From the NCBI RefSeq assembly GCF_000382165.1, contig NZ_KB907735.1:1-33199 (forward strand): a stretch of 33,199 nucleotides of DNA, given 5' to 3'. The stretch is from Arsukibacterium perlucidum DSM 18276 (GTDB lineage: Bacteria > Pseudomonadota > Gammaproteobacteria > Enterobacterales > Alteromonadaceae). The position numbers were made by a program, and so were the translations under genes. The notes below the pieces were generated by a model. That model ran no database searches. It was not told the DNA's origin and was given only the letters and a program-made list of their open reading frames with translations. Shown here piece by piece: positions 15,934-24,325 of this stretch. Every line of letters starts with the position of its first letter. Position 1 is the first letter of the stretch.

Positions 15934-16677
15934 ATGATCAACCAAACCAGTCAATTGATTGCGGCGCTAAAGCGATGTCTGAAAGCAAAAGGTATCAGTT
16001 ACCGTCAGCTGGCGCAGCAACTCGAGCTAAGCGAAGCCAGTGTTAAGCGAATTTTTGCGAGGCAGAATTTTACCCTGAGCAGGCTGGAGCAAATTTGTCG
16101 GATCCTTGATACTAATTTGTATGAGCTGGCCAAAATGAGTGCCTTAGCCAAAGAGAGCCTGCCAAGGCAATTAAGTATGACCCAGGAGCAGGCTCTGGTG
16201 GATGACCCTAACCTGCTGACCTATTTTTACCTGCTGTTAAATGGCTGGCAAGCTGCAGATATTAATAGCCGGTATCAGCTGGACAACCTGAAAGGTATCC
16301 GGTTACTGGCAGCACTGGACCGGTTAAAGCTGATTGAGCTGCAGCCACACAATAAGGTCCGGTTACTGATATCGCGTGATATCCAATGGCGACCTGACGG
16401 CCCGGTGCGGCGGCGTTATGAGCAACAGGTGAAAATGACCTTTATGGCAGACAGCTTTACTGCACCTGAACATTGGTTAAGGCTGGAAACTGCGGAGCTG
16501 TCCGGCGCCTCAATCAGTATTTTACAACGGCGGTTAAACCAGCTTACTGAACAATTTGCCGAACTGGCTGAGTTAGATTTAGCCACCGCACCTACAGCTA
16601 AAAAAGGCGTGGGTTTAATGGTGGCATTTCGGCCCTGGGTATTTGATATGGTGCTGGCGCCACCAGTTGGCGACTAA
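15934..16677 (+). CDS. XRE-family transcriptional regulator
   Basis: 247-aa protein with an N-terminal Cro/C1-type helix-turn-helix at about 7-65 (AKGISYRQLAQQLELSEASV, RIFARQNFTLSRLEQICRIL). A C-terminal domain of about 170 residues without a familiar motif follows, which could bind an effector or oligomerise. ATG at 15934 follows AAGG six bases upstream. It diverges from the FAD oxidase and shares an AT-rich intergenic region with it, so control of that oxidase and of itself is the simplest proposal. It converges on fdxA with only 5 bases between stop codons. Confidence 0.85.
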   Translation: MINQTSQLIAALKRCLKAKGISYRQLAQQLELSEASVKRIFARQNFTLSRLEQICRILDTNLYELAKMSALAKESLPRQLSMTQEQALVDDPNLLTYFYLLLNGWQAADINSRYQLDNLKGIRLLAALDRLKLIELQPHNKVRLLISRDIQWRPDGPVRRRYEQQVKMTFMADSFTAPEHWLRLETAELSGASISILQRRLNQLTEQFAELAELDLATAPTAKKGVGLMVAFRPWVFDMVLAPPVGD

Positions 16678-16682
16678 CCGGT

Positions 16683-17009
16683 TTACTCTAATTCCAGCAA
16701 GTGCAGTTTATCCGGCACGCCATTCCAGCTGTCGGCATCGGCTGGCGGGGCTTTTACTTCGCGGATATTGGGCCAGAGTTCGGCCAGTTCGGCGTTAAGC
16801 TGGATAAAGCTTTGCTGCGCCGCAGGTACTTTATCTTCCTGCACTATGGCATTGGCCGGGCACTCTGGCTCACACAGCGCGCAGTCGATACAGATAGTCG
16901 GGCTTATCGCCAGAAAATTGGGCCCTTCAAAAAATGCATCCACCGGGCATACCGCTACGCAGTCGGTGTATTTGCATTTAATACAGTTATCTAATACCAC
17001 AAAGGCCAT
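16683..17009 (-). CDS. fdxA: 7Fe-8S ferredoxin FdxA
   Basis: Low-potential electron carrier, 108 aa, close to Azotobacter ferredoxin I. Cysteines 9, 12, 17, 21 and 40, 43, 46, 50 ([28 protein letters not shown]) supply all seven ligands of one [3Fe-4S] and one [4Fe-4S] cluster plus the free Cys12. The additional free Cys next to the second cluster in the Azotobacter protein is Ala25 here (CPVDAFFEG). The tail from about residue 60 is the extended C-terminal cap typical of FdxA. A GGAAG lies nine bases before the ATG. Its redox partner is not indicated by the neighbours. Confidence 0.95.
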   Translation of the reverse strand: MAFVVLDNCIKCKYTDCVAVCPVDAFFEGPNFLAISPTICIDCALCEPECPANAIVQEDKVPAAQQSFIQLNAELAELWPNIREVKAPPADADSWNGVPDKLHLLELE

Positions 17010-17090
17010 AGTGTCTTGCTTCCCATTGTTGCAGGTTGGCGATCATACTGCAGAAAAACCCAAAAACAAACTGGCACCATTGCGGTTAGC

Positions 17091-17120
17091 TTGGCATTCC
17101 TGATATGACTTTGATAATGT
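17091..17120 (+). promoter_or_regulatory. Possible aminopeptidase promoter
   Basis: TTGGCA (17091-17096) and TAATGT (17115-17120) with 18-base spacing, about 70 bases before the ATG at 17193. Moderate match, by eye only. Confidence 0.35.
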
Positions 17121-17192
17121 AACGTCTGCCTGATCGAAATAAACATCGCTGACGTATTCTGCGCAGTTGTTAATTACAATGGAAACAATAAC

Positions 17193-18728
17193 ATGAAAAA
17201 ACTTATCCTATTATTGCTGCCGCTGTTGTTTAGTGCGTACAGTCTGGCCATGCCTAAGGTGGAATTCCGTGATCTTAAAATAGAAGGCCAGCAACAATTG
17301 GTGTTGTTTGTGGCCGACGTTACGCAATTACGCGGTAGCGCAGCGCAGGTTGATAAGTTAACCGAGGGCCGCTTAAGTAAGGCGATAAAAGCCTCTGGCC
17401 TGAAAAACGATTTTGGCCAACACAAAACCTTTTACGGCTTAAGCCCGTTTAGCCAAATTACGGTTGTATCTGGTACGGATAAATTGTTATCCCAGGCCGA
17501 GTTACAGCAACTTGGCGGCTATGCTGTATCGAACTTCCCCGCCAACGGCCAGCAAGCTATCGCCCTGTTTAGCGATGATATAAAAACCGATGTTGCAGCA
17601 CCTGAAGCCTATATTGCGATGGGTGCCGGCATGCGGGACTATCACTTTGATACCTATAAAAAGGCTGACGCAAAAACGTCGCCACGCTGGTTAATTCTTA
17701 ACGCAGCTGACAACACCGCCGCAACCTTGTATCAAAATGATTTGCGGTATGTTGTCGAAGGGATCTACTTAGCCAGAGATTTAGCATCCGAGCCTGGCAA
17801 AAATATCTACCCACAAACCTTTGTTGAGCGGGTAACGGCCAAATTTTCCGGTTTAAAAAATGTTAAAGTCACCGTGCTTAACGTAAAAGACATGCAAAAG
17901 CACAATATGGGTGCCCTGATGGGGGTTGGCCTTGGTTCGGTGCATGAACCTAAATTACTGGTAATAGAGTACAACGGTACCAGTAAAAATACCCCGCCTA
18001 CGGCTTTAGTGGGTAAAGGCATTACGTTTGACACCGGCGGAATTAGTATCAAGCCTAACGACGGCATGTGGGCGATGAAATCGGACTTGTCCGGTGCTGC
18101 TGCCGTTGCGGGCACCATGCTAGCTGTAGCTTCTCGTGGCGAGAACGTTAATCTGGTTGGCCTTATGCCCTTGGCGGAAAATATGCCAGCGGGCAATGCC
18201 ATTCGTCCAGGCGATGTACTAAGCACCATGCAAGGCACCACTATCGAAATTATCTCTACTGATGCAGAAGGCCGTCTGATTTTGGCTGATGCTGTGCGTT
18301 ATGCCCAGCAGCAATATAAACCCGGCATGTTGCTTAATATTGCCACCTTAACCGGCTCAGCCGCCCGGGCATTAAGCGATGAATACGCCGCACTTATTAC
18401 CCGCGACTGGGATCTCAGTGTAAAAATGATGGCAGTAGGTAAACTGAGTGGTGAGGAAGTATGGCCATTACCCCTGCACCCCAATCATTTTAAACAGATA
18501 AAATCGGAGATCGCAGATATTAAAAACTCTGGTGCGGGCAATCCTGGTGCCAGTATTGGCGCTGCAGTGGTTGCCACCTTTGTTGATGAGCAATTACCCT
18601 GGGTGCATTTAGACATCGCCGGTGTAGATTGGTTAGATGCAGATATTGCTGTTGCTCCTAAAGGATCCCAGGGCTGGGGTGTCCGTTTTATGGATCAACT
18701 GGTGCGCCAGCAGGCAAAACAACTATAA
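17193..18728 (+). CDS. Exported M17 leucyl aminopeptidase
   Basis: Di-metal aminopeptidase that removes N-terminal residues from peptides. It differs from cytosolic PepA by a clear signal peptide (KKLILLLLPLLFSAYSLA, cut near residue 19), so it should act in the periplasm or be secreted. All catalytic residues are kept at a constant +5 offset from E. coli PepA: Lys275, Asp280, Asp298, Asp357 and Glu359 as metal ligands, Lys287 and Arg361 as catalytic residues. They lie in VGKGITFDTGGISIKP, MKSDLSG and STDAEGRL. The product is 511 aa (PepA 503), so the fold is complete. No operon partner; fdxA is divergent. Confidence 0.93.
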   Translation: MKKLILLLLPLLFSAYSLAMPKVEFRDLKIEGQQQLVLFVADVTQLRGSAAQVDKLTEGRLSKAIKASGLKNDFGQHKTFYGLSPFSQITVVSGTDKLLSQAELQQLGGYAVSNFPANGQQAIALFSDDIKTDVAAPEAYIAMGAGMRDYHFDTYKKADAKTSPRWLILNAADNTAATLYQNDLRYVVEGIYLARDLASEPGKNIYPQTFVERVTAKFSGLKNVKVTVLNVKDMQKHNMGALMGVGLGSVHEPKLLVIEYNGTSKNTPPTALVGKGITFDTGGISIKPNDGMWAMKSDLSGAAAVAGTMLAVASRGENVNLVGLMPLAENMPAGNAIRPGDVLSTMQGTTIEIISTDAEGRLILADAVRYAQQQYKPGMLLNIATLTGSAARALSDEYAALITRDWDLSVKMMAVGKLSGEEVWPLPLHPNHFKQIKSEIADIKNSGAGNPGASIGAAVVATFVDEQLPWVHLDIAGVDWLDADIAVAPKGSQGWGVRFMDQLVRQQAKQL

Positions 18729-18799
18729 ACCACCTTCACAGGCACATAAAGCGTTACCCTTTGCCCGTCGCATTGGCGTAAAATAGCCCTATCTTGTGA

Positions 18800-18823
18800 G
18801 CTGCCAGGAATTAACCTGGCAGC
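18800..18823 (+). promoter_or_regulatory. Perfect 9-bp hairpin in the leader of the COG2509 gene
   Basis: GCTGCCAGG (18800-18808) and CCTGGCAGC (18815-18823) flank AATTAA. No T tract follows, and the ATG is 23 bases downstream. It could be an operator, a leader hairpin affecting translation, or the end of the aminopeptidase transcript. Confidence 0.4.
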
Positions 18824-18846
18824 AATGACACCGATACGGAACCTGT

Positions 18847-20499
18847 ATGCTGCGCCTGACCGAAATAAAACTCCCGCTAAACCATGACGAAAATGGGCTA
18901 ACTGCCGCCATTTTAAGCAAACTGCAACTAACACCAGAGCAGCTGCACAGCTTTAGCGTGTTTAAGCGCGGCTTTGATGCCCGCAAGAAAACCGATATTC
19001 AGCTTATTTACACCCTGGATATCGAGGTTGACAACGAAGCGGCACTGCTGAATACCTTCGCCAAAGACCCGCATGTTAAACCCTCACCTGATACCAGCTA
19101 CAAGTTCGTGGCCAGGGCCCCTGAGAATCTGACTGAGCGGCCTGTTGTGATTGGTCTTGGCCCCTGTGGTTTATTCGCTGGTCTATTATTAGCACAAATG
19201 GGCTTTAAGCCGATTATTTTAGAGCGTGGCAAAGAAGTACGTGAGCGCACCAAAGACACCTTTGGCTTTTGGCGAGGCAAAGAATTAAACCCGGAATCAA
19301 ACGTACAATATGGCGAGGGCGGCGCCGGCACCTTTTCTGATGGCAAGCTATACAGTCAGGTAAAAGATCCGAAGCATTATGGCCGCAAAGTAATGAGCGA
19401 GTTTGTTGCCGCCGGCGCGCCGGATGAAATTATGTATGTCAGTAAGCCGCATATCGGAACTTTTAAACTGGTAGCCATGGTTGAAAAAATGCGGGCAAAA
19501 ATTATCGAGCTGGGCGGAGAAATCCGCTTTAGCAGCAGAGTAGATAAGCTACATATCGATAATGGTCAGCTGACTGGCTTAACCCTGGCTAGCGGCGAGC
19601 AGCTGCACAGTAAACATGTAGTGTTGGCTGTTGGTCACAGTGCCCGCGATACGTTTGAAATGCTATATCAGCAGGGTGTCTATATCGAAGCGAAGCCGTT
19701 TTCGATTGGTTTTCGGATTGAGCACGAGCAATCGATGATTGACGAGTGCCGCTTTGGCCCGAATGCCGGCAACCCGATTTTAGGCGCTGCCGATTACAAG
19801 CTGGTACATCATTGCAGCAATAACCGCACGGTTTATAGCTTTTGTATGTGCCCGGGTGGCACGGTGGTCGCCGCAGCCTCTGAGCAAGGCCGGGTGGTGA
19901 CCAACGGTATGAGCCAGTACTCGCGGCACGAGCGTAACGCCAATAGCGCCATTGTGGTAGGTATAGACCCTGACCGTGACTATCCCGGTCATCCGTTGGC
20001 CGGTATTGCGCTGCAACGCCAGTTAGAAGAGCAGGCGTTTAAACTGGGTGGTGAAACTTATCATGCGCCGGCGCAGTTAATTGGCGACTTTTTACAAGGC
20101 AAGCAGTCGGCCGAACTGGGTGAAGTTAAGCCCTCGTATACCCCCGGCATTACCCTGACCGATTTATCAAAGGTATTACCTGACTTTGCCATTGCTGCTA
20201 TCAGGGAAGCGATACCCGCGTTTGACCGGCAAATAAGAGGCTTTGCTAAAGCCGATGGTTTGTTAACCGGGGTGGAAACCCGCACCTCATCGCCCATTTG
20301 TATTAAACGTGGTAATGACTATCAGAGCATTAATGTTAAAGGCCTGTATCCGGCAGGGGAAGGCGCAGGCTATGCCGGCGGTATTTTATCAGCGGGTATT
20401 GATGGCATTAAAGTAGCAGAAGCGCTGGCATTAGCCATGCTGGATACTGATGCTGATGATGTTGCTGATTCTGTTGTTGATAACAGCACCACTGATTAA
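18847..20499 (+). CDS. COG2509-type FAD-dependent dehydrogenase
   Basis: 550-aa flavoprotein of a widespread but uncharacterised family. The N-terminal about 90 residues form a small domain with the conserved FKRGFDARKKTDIQLIYT. The FAD-binding motif VIGLGPCGLFAGLLLA follows at about 101-116, then the family signature YGEGGAGTFSDGKLYSQVKD, then VLAVGHSARDTFEML, and a C-terminal FAD contact LYPAGEGAGYAGGILSAGIDG. No signal peptide, so cytosolic. The last about 20 residues are an Asp/Val-rich low-complexity tail. The HExxH gene follows after 5 bases, so a functional link is likely. Substrate unknown; the older label 'NAD(utilizing) dehydrogenase' is not experimentally based as far as I know. 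Confidence 0.87.
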   Translation: MLRLTEIKLPLNHDENGLTAAILSKLQLTPEQLHSFSVFKRGFDARKKTDIQLIYTLDIEVDNEAALLNTFAKDPHVKPSPDTSYKFVARAPENLTERPVVIGLGPCGLFAGLLLAQMGFKPIILERGKEVRERTKDTFGFWRGKELNPESNVQYGEGGAGTFSDGKLYSQVKDPKHYGRKVMSEFVAAGAPDEIMYVSKPHIGTFKLVAMVEKMRAKIIELGGEIRFSSRVDKLHIDNGQLTGLTLASGEQLHSKHVVLAVGHSARDTFEMLYQQGVYIEAKPFSIGFRIEHEQSMIDECRFGPNAGNPILGAADYKLVHHCSNNRTVYSFCMCPGGTVVAAASEQGRVVTNGMSQYSRHERNANSAIVVGIDPDRDYPGHPLAGIALQRQLEEQAFKLGGETYHAPAQLIGDFLQGKQSAELGEVKPSYTPGITLTDLSKVLPDFAIAAIREAIPAFDRQIRGFAKADGLLTGVETRTSSPICIKRGNDYQSINVKGLYPAGEGAGYAGGILSAGIDGIKVAEALALAMLDTDADDVADSVVDNSTTD

Positions 20500-20504
20500 C
20501 CGCT

Positions 20505-21293
20505 GTGGCAGAGGGACTTAGCTGGCAATACTACCGCAATGGCCCGCCACACCGGGCAGGCGCCGATGTCAGCTTTGGCGATTTAGTTAAAATATTTGGT
20601 TTTAACAGCATTCATATTGGCCGTTGGGTGCAAAGTGCCGAGCAACAGCAGGCGGCTAATCTGTTTTTTGATGCGCTGTGCGATTTACAGCTGTTGCTGC
20701 AGGTACCCGAGCAGGTGATATCGCTCAATGGCAGCCTGGCATTGACCTACGGCATAGGCGGTCAGCGCGGGGTCTGTGCTCACTACCAACCGCAGGGTCG
20801 CATTTTAGCACTGGCTAAAAACGCTGGTGGTGGCAGTCTGGCACATGAATGGTTTCATGCCTTTGATCATTATATAGCCAGCAAGCTGTTCAGCCCGGCG
20901 CCGCCAGCTAACCGCTTTGCCAGTCGTTGCTGGCTCCAGTCGCTGCCACAATATGCACATCCATTAAATGCGTTATTAGATCAGGCCTTTATCAGCCTGT
21001 TTTTATCGGCTGATGGCAACTCTGAGAGTGATTATTTCCGGCACTGCCGCAAGCTGGATGCCCAGCGCCAGCAGCTTTATCTGGCGCTGCCGGAAGAAAT
21101 GGCCGCCCGAGCCTTTGAAAATATGCTGCAGCGCCAGCCAGTTAAAAACAGCTTTTTGGTCTCTGGCACCTTACAAAGTAAGGCGGCTAAACTTGGGGTT
21201 TACCCGGGCGAGCATTTAAGCTTCACCCTCAGCCAGCTATGGTTGCCGTATTTTCAGGCATTGGGGCAGAGCCTGCGGGGAAAAGTCAGCTGA
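20505..21293 (+). CDS. CLCA_X-type protein with HExxH metalloprotease motif
   Basis: 262-aa protein with a gluzincin-like motif AHEWFHAFDHY (His114, Glu115, His118) in the context GGGSLAHEWFHAFDHY. This resembles the LPD1/CLCA_X group that NCBI lists as a CLCA_X family. The N-terminal segment (YYRNGPPHRAGADVSFGDL, FGFNSIHIGRWV) looks like the family's conserved opening. No signal peptide or membrane segment, so a cytosolic peptidase or an inactive relative. Start is GTG 20505, five bases after the COG2509 stop, with no clear ribosome-binding site, which fits translational coupling. A third zinc ligand could not be assigned with confidence. Function unproven. Confidence 0.78.
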   Translation: MAEGLSWQYYRNGPPHRAGADVSFGDLVKIFGFNSIHIGRWVQSAEQQQAANLFFDALCDLQLLLQVPEQVISLNGSLALTYGIGGQRGVCAHYQPQGRILALAKNAGGGSLAHEWFHAFDHYIASKLFSPAPPANRFASRCWLQSLPQYAHPLNALLDQAFISLFLSADGNSESDYFRHCRKLDAQRQQLYLALPEEMAARAFENMLQRQPVKNSFLVSGTLQSKAAKLGVYPGEHLSFTLSQLWLPYFQALGQSLRGKVS

Positions 21294-21300
21294 ATAGCGC

Positions 21301-22683
21301 TTACTTTAGCGCCCGTTTTAATAACTTGCCATCACTGAGCACAACCCGGTTACCACCAGCCTTTTTGGCCAGATACATGGCTTCATCAGCATTTAGCACC
21401 AGCTCTTTTTGCACTGTTCCATGTTGCGGGTACAACGCAACGCCGATACTGGGGTTAATACTGAGCCGCTGACTATCAATTTGATATGGCTGACATAGCG
21501 CCAGGCGGATGTTTTCTGCCAACTGTATAGCGGTGGCTTCACTGGTTACCTGCTCCAGTAAAATCACAAATTCATCGCCACCAAAACGGGCCGCAGTATC
21601 AGTTTGACGAATTGCCTGTTGCAGGCGCTTTGCCGCCTCCTGCAGCAGTTCATCACCAATATTGTGACCGAAGTTATCATTTATTTGCTTAAACTTATCT
21701 AAATCCAGATAAAGCAGCGCCAGTAAGCCTTGTTCACGTTCGGCACGTGCCAATGCTGAGAACATCCGGTCCTGAAACAGCTCACGGTTCGGCAGGCTGG
21801 TTAGTTGATCATATAGCGCATGAAATTTCAGGCGGGCAAGCATTTGCTTACGTTCGATTGACACCGCGACCTGAGTTGCAACAAACTCCAGCATTTCAAG
21901 TTCGGCATTACTGTAAGCCGGCGCATGTGCGGTATTCTGTGCCAGTAATGCCCCAATAATGCCGCTGTGTGTTTTCAGCGGCACTGCTAAGGCATTAGTA
22001 TCTGGCTGAACGACTGACAACGTCGAATTACCCGCCACCGCAGACAGTTGCGCCTTGCAAAACAGTAAACTGTGGCCGCTGCCGATAACCCGGCTGCAAA
22101 GATCGTTAGTTAACCTGACGGCAACTCGCGACGCTGCTTCCGGAGCTGTAGCACTGTCATAAACAAAGCTAATGCCGTTCTGGATGTCATACCTGGCAAT
22201 CACAAAGCTTTGCATTGGCATTAAGCCGGCAATGATCTGATGGATTTGCTGGTATAACTGGTTTATATCTTCCGCGGCAAAGGCAGCTTCCGATATTGCA
22301 TAAAGTGCCGCCTGACGACGCTGGGCTTGTTTCAGGCTGGTAATGTCGCGGGCGACAGCTACCCGCTGCTGTTTATCATCAGACCAACGGGCCGACCACA
22401 GCAAATGCACTGTGGTACCATTTTTGCGAATATAGCGGTTTTCAAAATCGAGCTTTACCGCACCCTGATTAATTTGCGCGGCAACAGCCAGTGTTAGCTG
22501 CTGGTCATCCGGGTGAATAAATTCCAGCATGGAATGGCCAATCATTTCCTGCGGTGTGTAACCGAAAATGCGCTCAGCGCCCGGACTGACAAATTCAAAG
22601 CAACCCTGTTTATCCACCACGCAGATAGCATCAAGTAGTAAATCTATATAGTTACTTAGCACCGTATAACTGGGCTCGGTCAT
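21301..22683 (-). CDS. PAS-GAF-GGDEF diguanylate cyclase
   Basis: Predicted to make cyclic di-GMP from two GTP. Order in 460 aa: PAS domain about 8-125 (DAICVVDKQGCFEFVSPGAE, GYTPQEMIGHSMLEFIHPDD), GAF domain about 135-285, GGDEF domain about 295-455. The active site reads RFGGDEF at 366-372 and is intact. RQTD (359-362), five residues before it, is a canonical RxxD inhibitory site, so product feedback is expected. No EAL domain and no transmembrane segment, so it is a soluble cyclase with two sensory inputs. It converges on the CLCA_X gene with 7 bases between, and no terminator is visible. Confidence 0.93.
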   Translation of the reverse strand: MTEPSYTVLSNYIDLLLDAICVVDKQGCFEFVSPGAERIFGYTPQEMIGHSMLEFIHPDDQQLTLAVAAQINQGAVKLDFENRYIRKNGTTVHLLWSARWSDDKQQRVAVARDITSLKQAQRRQAALYAISEAAFAAEDINQLYQQIHQIIAGLMPMQSFVIARYDIQNGISFVYDSATAPEAASRVAVRLTNDLCSRVIGSGHSLLFCKAQLSAVAGNSTLSVVQPDTNALAVPLKTHSGIIGALLAQNTAHAPAYSNAELEMLEFVATQVAVSIERKQMLARLKFHALYDQLTSLPNRELFQDRMFSALARAEREQGLLALLYLDLDKFKQINDNFGHNIGDELLQEAAKRLQQAIRQTDTAARFGGDEFVILLEQVTSEATAIQLAENIRLALCQPYQIDSQRLSINPSIGVALYPQHGTVQKELVLNADEAMYLAKKAGGNRVVLSDGKLLKRALK

Positions 22684-22774
22684 TTTATTCAGCTTCGCAG
22701 ATAAATTTCGCTGTTAGCCGGGAGTTGCCGCCCGATTTTTCAATTAACAATAGCATGAAATCATAAAAGACAAA

Positions 22775-24325
22775 CTATGCTGTGGTCAGCCCTGCCAGCA
22801 ATAGTTGACAATTCAGCCAGGTCATACCATATATGGTTAGTTGCGGGTTAGCACCTAAGCTGGTCGGTAGAATGGAGCCATCGAATATTGACAGGTTTTG
22901 CATTTGATGATGACGGCCCTGCTGATTAACCACGCCTTTCGCCGGATTGGCACTCATATTACAACCGCCCATTACATGGGCTGAGGCCACAGTTTGCCGG
23001 TATTTCTGCATAGACAAGTTATTAATCGCTGTTTTGGCCTCGGTCCAGCGGTTATATAACCTGGCGTCATGATGAATTGGCATTACCTGCTTAGCACCGG
23101 CGGCAAATTGTAACTCTGCCATCGACAACAACGCCCGGCGAGCTCCCTGCCACAGATAATCTGTTATCGGATAGTCCAGCACCGGTTGCTGCTGACTATC
23201 CAGCATAACGCTGCCTCCCTGGCTTTGCGGATGAAAACCATCGCGCATTAGCGCTATGGTCACCTGCAGCTGGTTAAACTGCTGCATTAGCGACGCGTGC
23301 TGCTCGCCACTGCCCAGTAGCTTGGTGGCCATAAGTACCGGATGTACCGGCGCGGCTTCCAGCTTATAGCCGATATGATCACTGTCGGGCCAGACAAATT
23401 GATCAGAGTAAACAGACTGCGGCGCCCCGGCATGGCCATTAATATCTTCAGCAAACAAAGCACCGCTGATCAGTGACGGGTGCAGGTAGGTATGCTTGCC
23501 CAGGCGACCGGACGGATCAGGCACCCCGGAGCGCAGTAAAATAGCGGGCGAGCCAATGGCACCCGCCGCCAGAATGTAGTGTTTAGCTGTAATACTGACA
23601 CTGACATCAAGGCGTGGTTGAAAATGCTGATCAACCGGCACAGCCTCAACGCCGGTGATGTTATCGCCCTGCCAGTTAAATTTACGCACCGACAACCGCG
23701 AGATTAAGGTCGCACCCAGTGTCAGCGCCGCCGGAATAGTGCTGACCAGCATCGACTGCTTACCATTTATCGGGCAACCCATGCCGCAATAGCCAAGGTT
23801 AGCGCAGCCATTTACATTGCGGCTGATCACCGTGTACTGCCACCCCAGCGCCTGACAGCCGCGCTGCACCACACTGTTATTGGCATTGGGCGCGATTTGC
23901 CAGGGTTTAATATTTAAGCGCTGTTCGGCTTTGGCAAAGTACGGGTCTAAATCATTAGCACCACTGAAATTCAGGCCAAACTCGCTTTGCCAGTAATCCA
24001 GGGTTGGCTGCGGCGTGCGAATAGAAGTAGTCCAGTTAACGGTGGTAGAGCCACCAACGGTGCGGCCTTGCAAAATGCCAATCGCCTGATCGCGGGTTTT
24101 GCGGGCCGCTCCTTCCTGATACAAATTCGGGTAAGCCCAGCGCTCTTCCATCACAAAATCATCGCGGGTGTAATAGGCGCCTTCTTCTAGCAATAGCACC
24201 TTCAGGCCGGCCTGAGCAAATTGCTCAGCGGCAATACCGCCACCGGCACCCGAGCCGATAATCACAATATCCGCCTCAAACTGCTGATCCTGCGTAAACT
24301 GGCTGGCATCCAGGTGATTAGTCAT
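22775..24325 (-). CDS. GMC dehydrogenase catalytic subunit with Cys triad
   Basis: 516-aa FAD enzyme of the glucose-methanol-choline family, most like the large subunit of membrane-linked sugar/alcohol dehydrogenases. FAD motif IIGSGAGGG at about 22-30, GRTVGGSTTVNW, catalytic HVMGGCNM (His450), and LGANPQLTIYG near the end (Asn493). A C-x5-C-x3-C-P segment (Cys174, Cys180, Cys184) corresponds to the region that binds a [3Fe-4S] cluster in Burkholderia FAD glucose dehydrogenase. The ATG at 24325 overlaps the stop of the small subunit by one base (TAATG); 43 extra N-terminal residues in a longer frame are out-of-frame translation of that subunit. No signal peptide, so export would rely on the Tat-signal partner. 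Substrate unknown. Confidence 0.88.
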   Translation of the reverse strand: MTNHLDASQFTQDQQFEADIVIIGSGAGGGIAAEQFAQAGLKVLLLEEGAYYTRDDFVMEERWAYPNLYQEGAARKTRDQAIGILQGRTVGGSTTVNWTTSIRTPQPTLDYWQSEFGLNFSGANDLDPYFAKAEQRLNIKPWQIAPNANNSVVQRGCQALGWQYTVISRNVNGCANLGYCGMGCPINGKQSMLVSTIPAALTLGATLISRLSVRKFNWQGDNITGVEAVPVDQHFQPRLDVSVSITAKHYILAAGAIGSPAILLRSGVPDPSGRLGKHTYLHPSLISGALFAEDINGHAGAPQSVYSDQFVWPDSDHIGYKLEAAPVHPVLMATKLLGSGEQHASLMQQFNQLQVTIALMRDGFHPQSQGGSVMLDSQQQPVLDYPITDYLWQGARRALLSMAELQFAAGAKQVMPIHHDARLYNRWTEAKTAINNLSMQKYRQTVASAHVMGGCNMSANPAKGVVNQQGRHHQMQNLSIFDGSILPTSLGANPQLTIYGMTWLNCQLLLAGLTTA

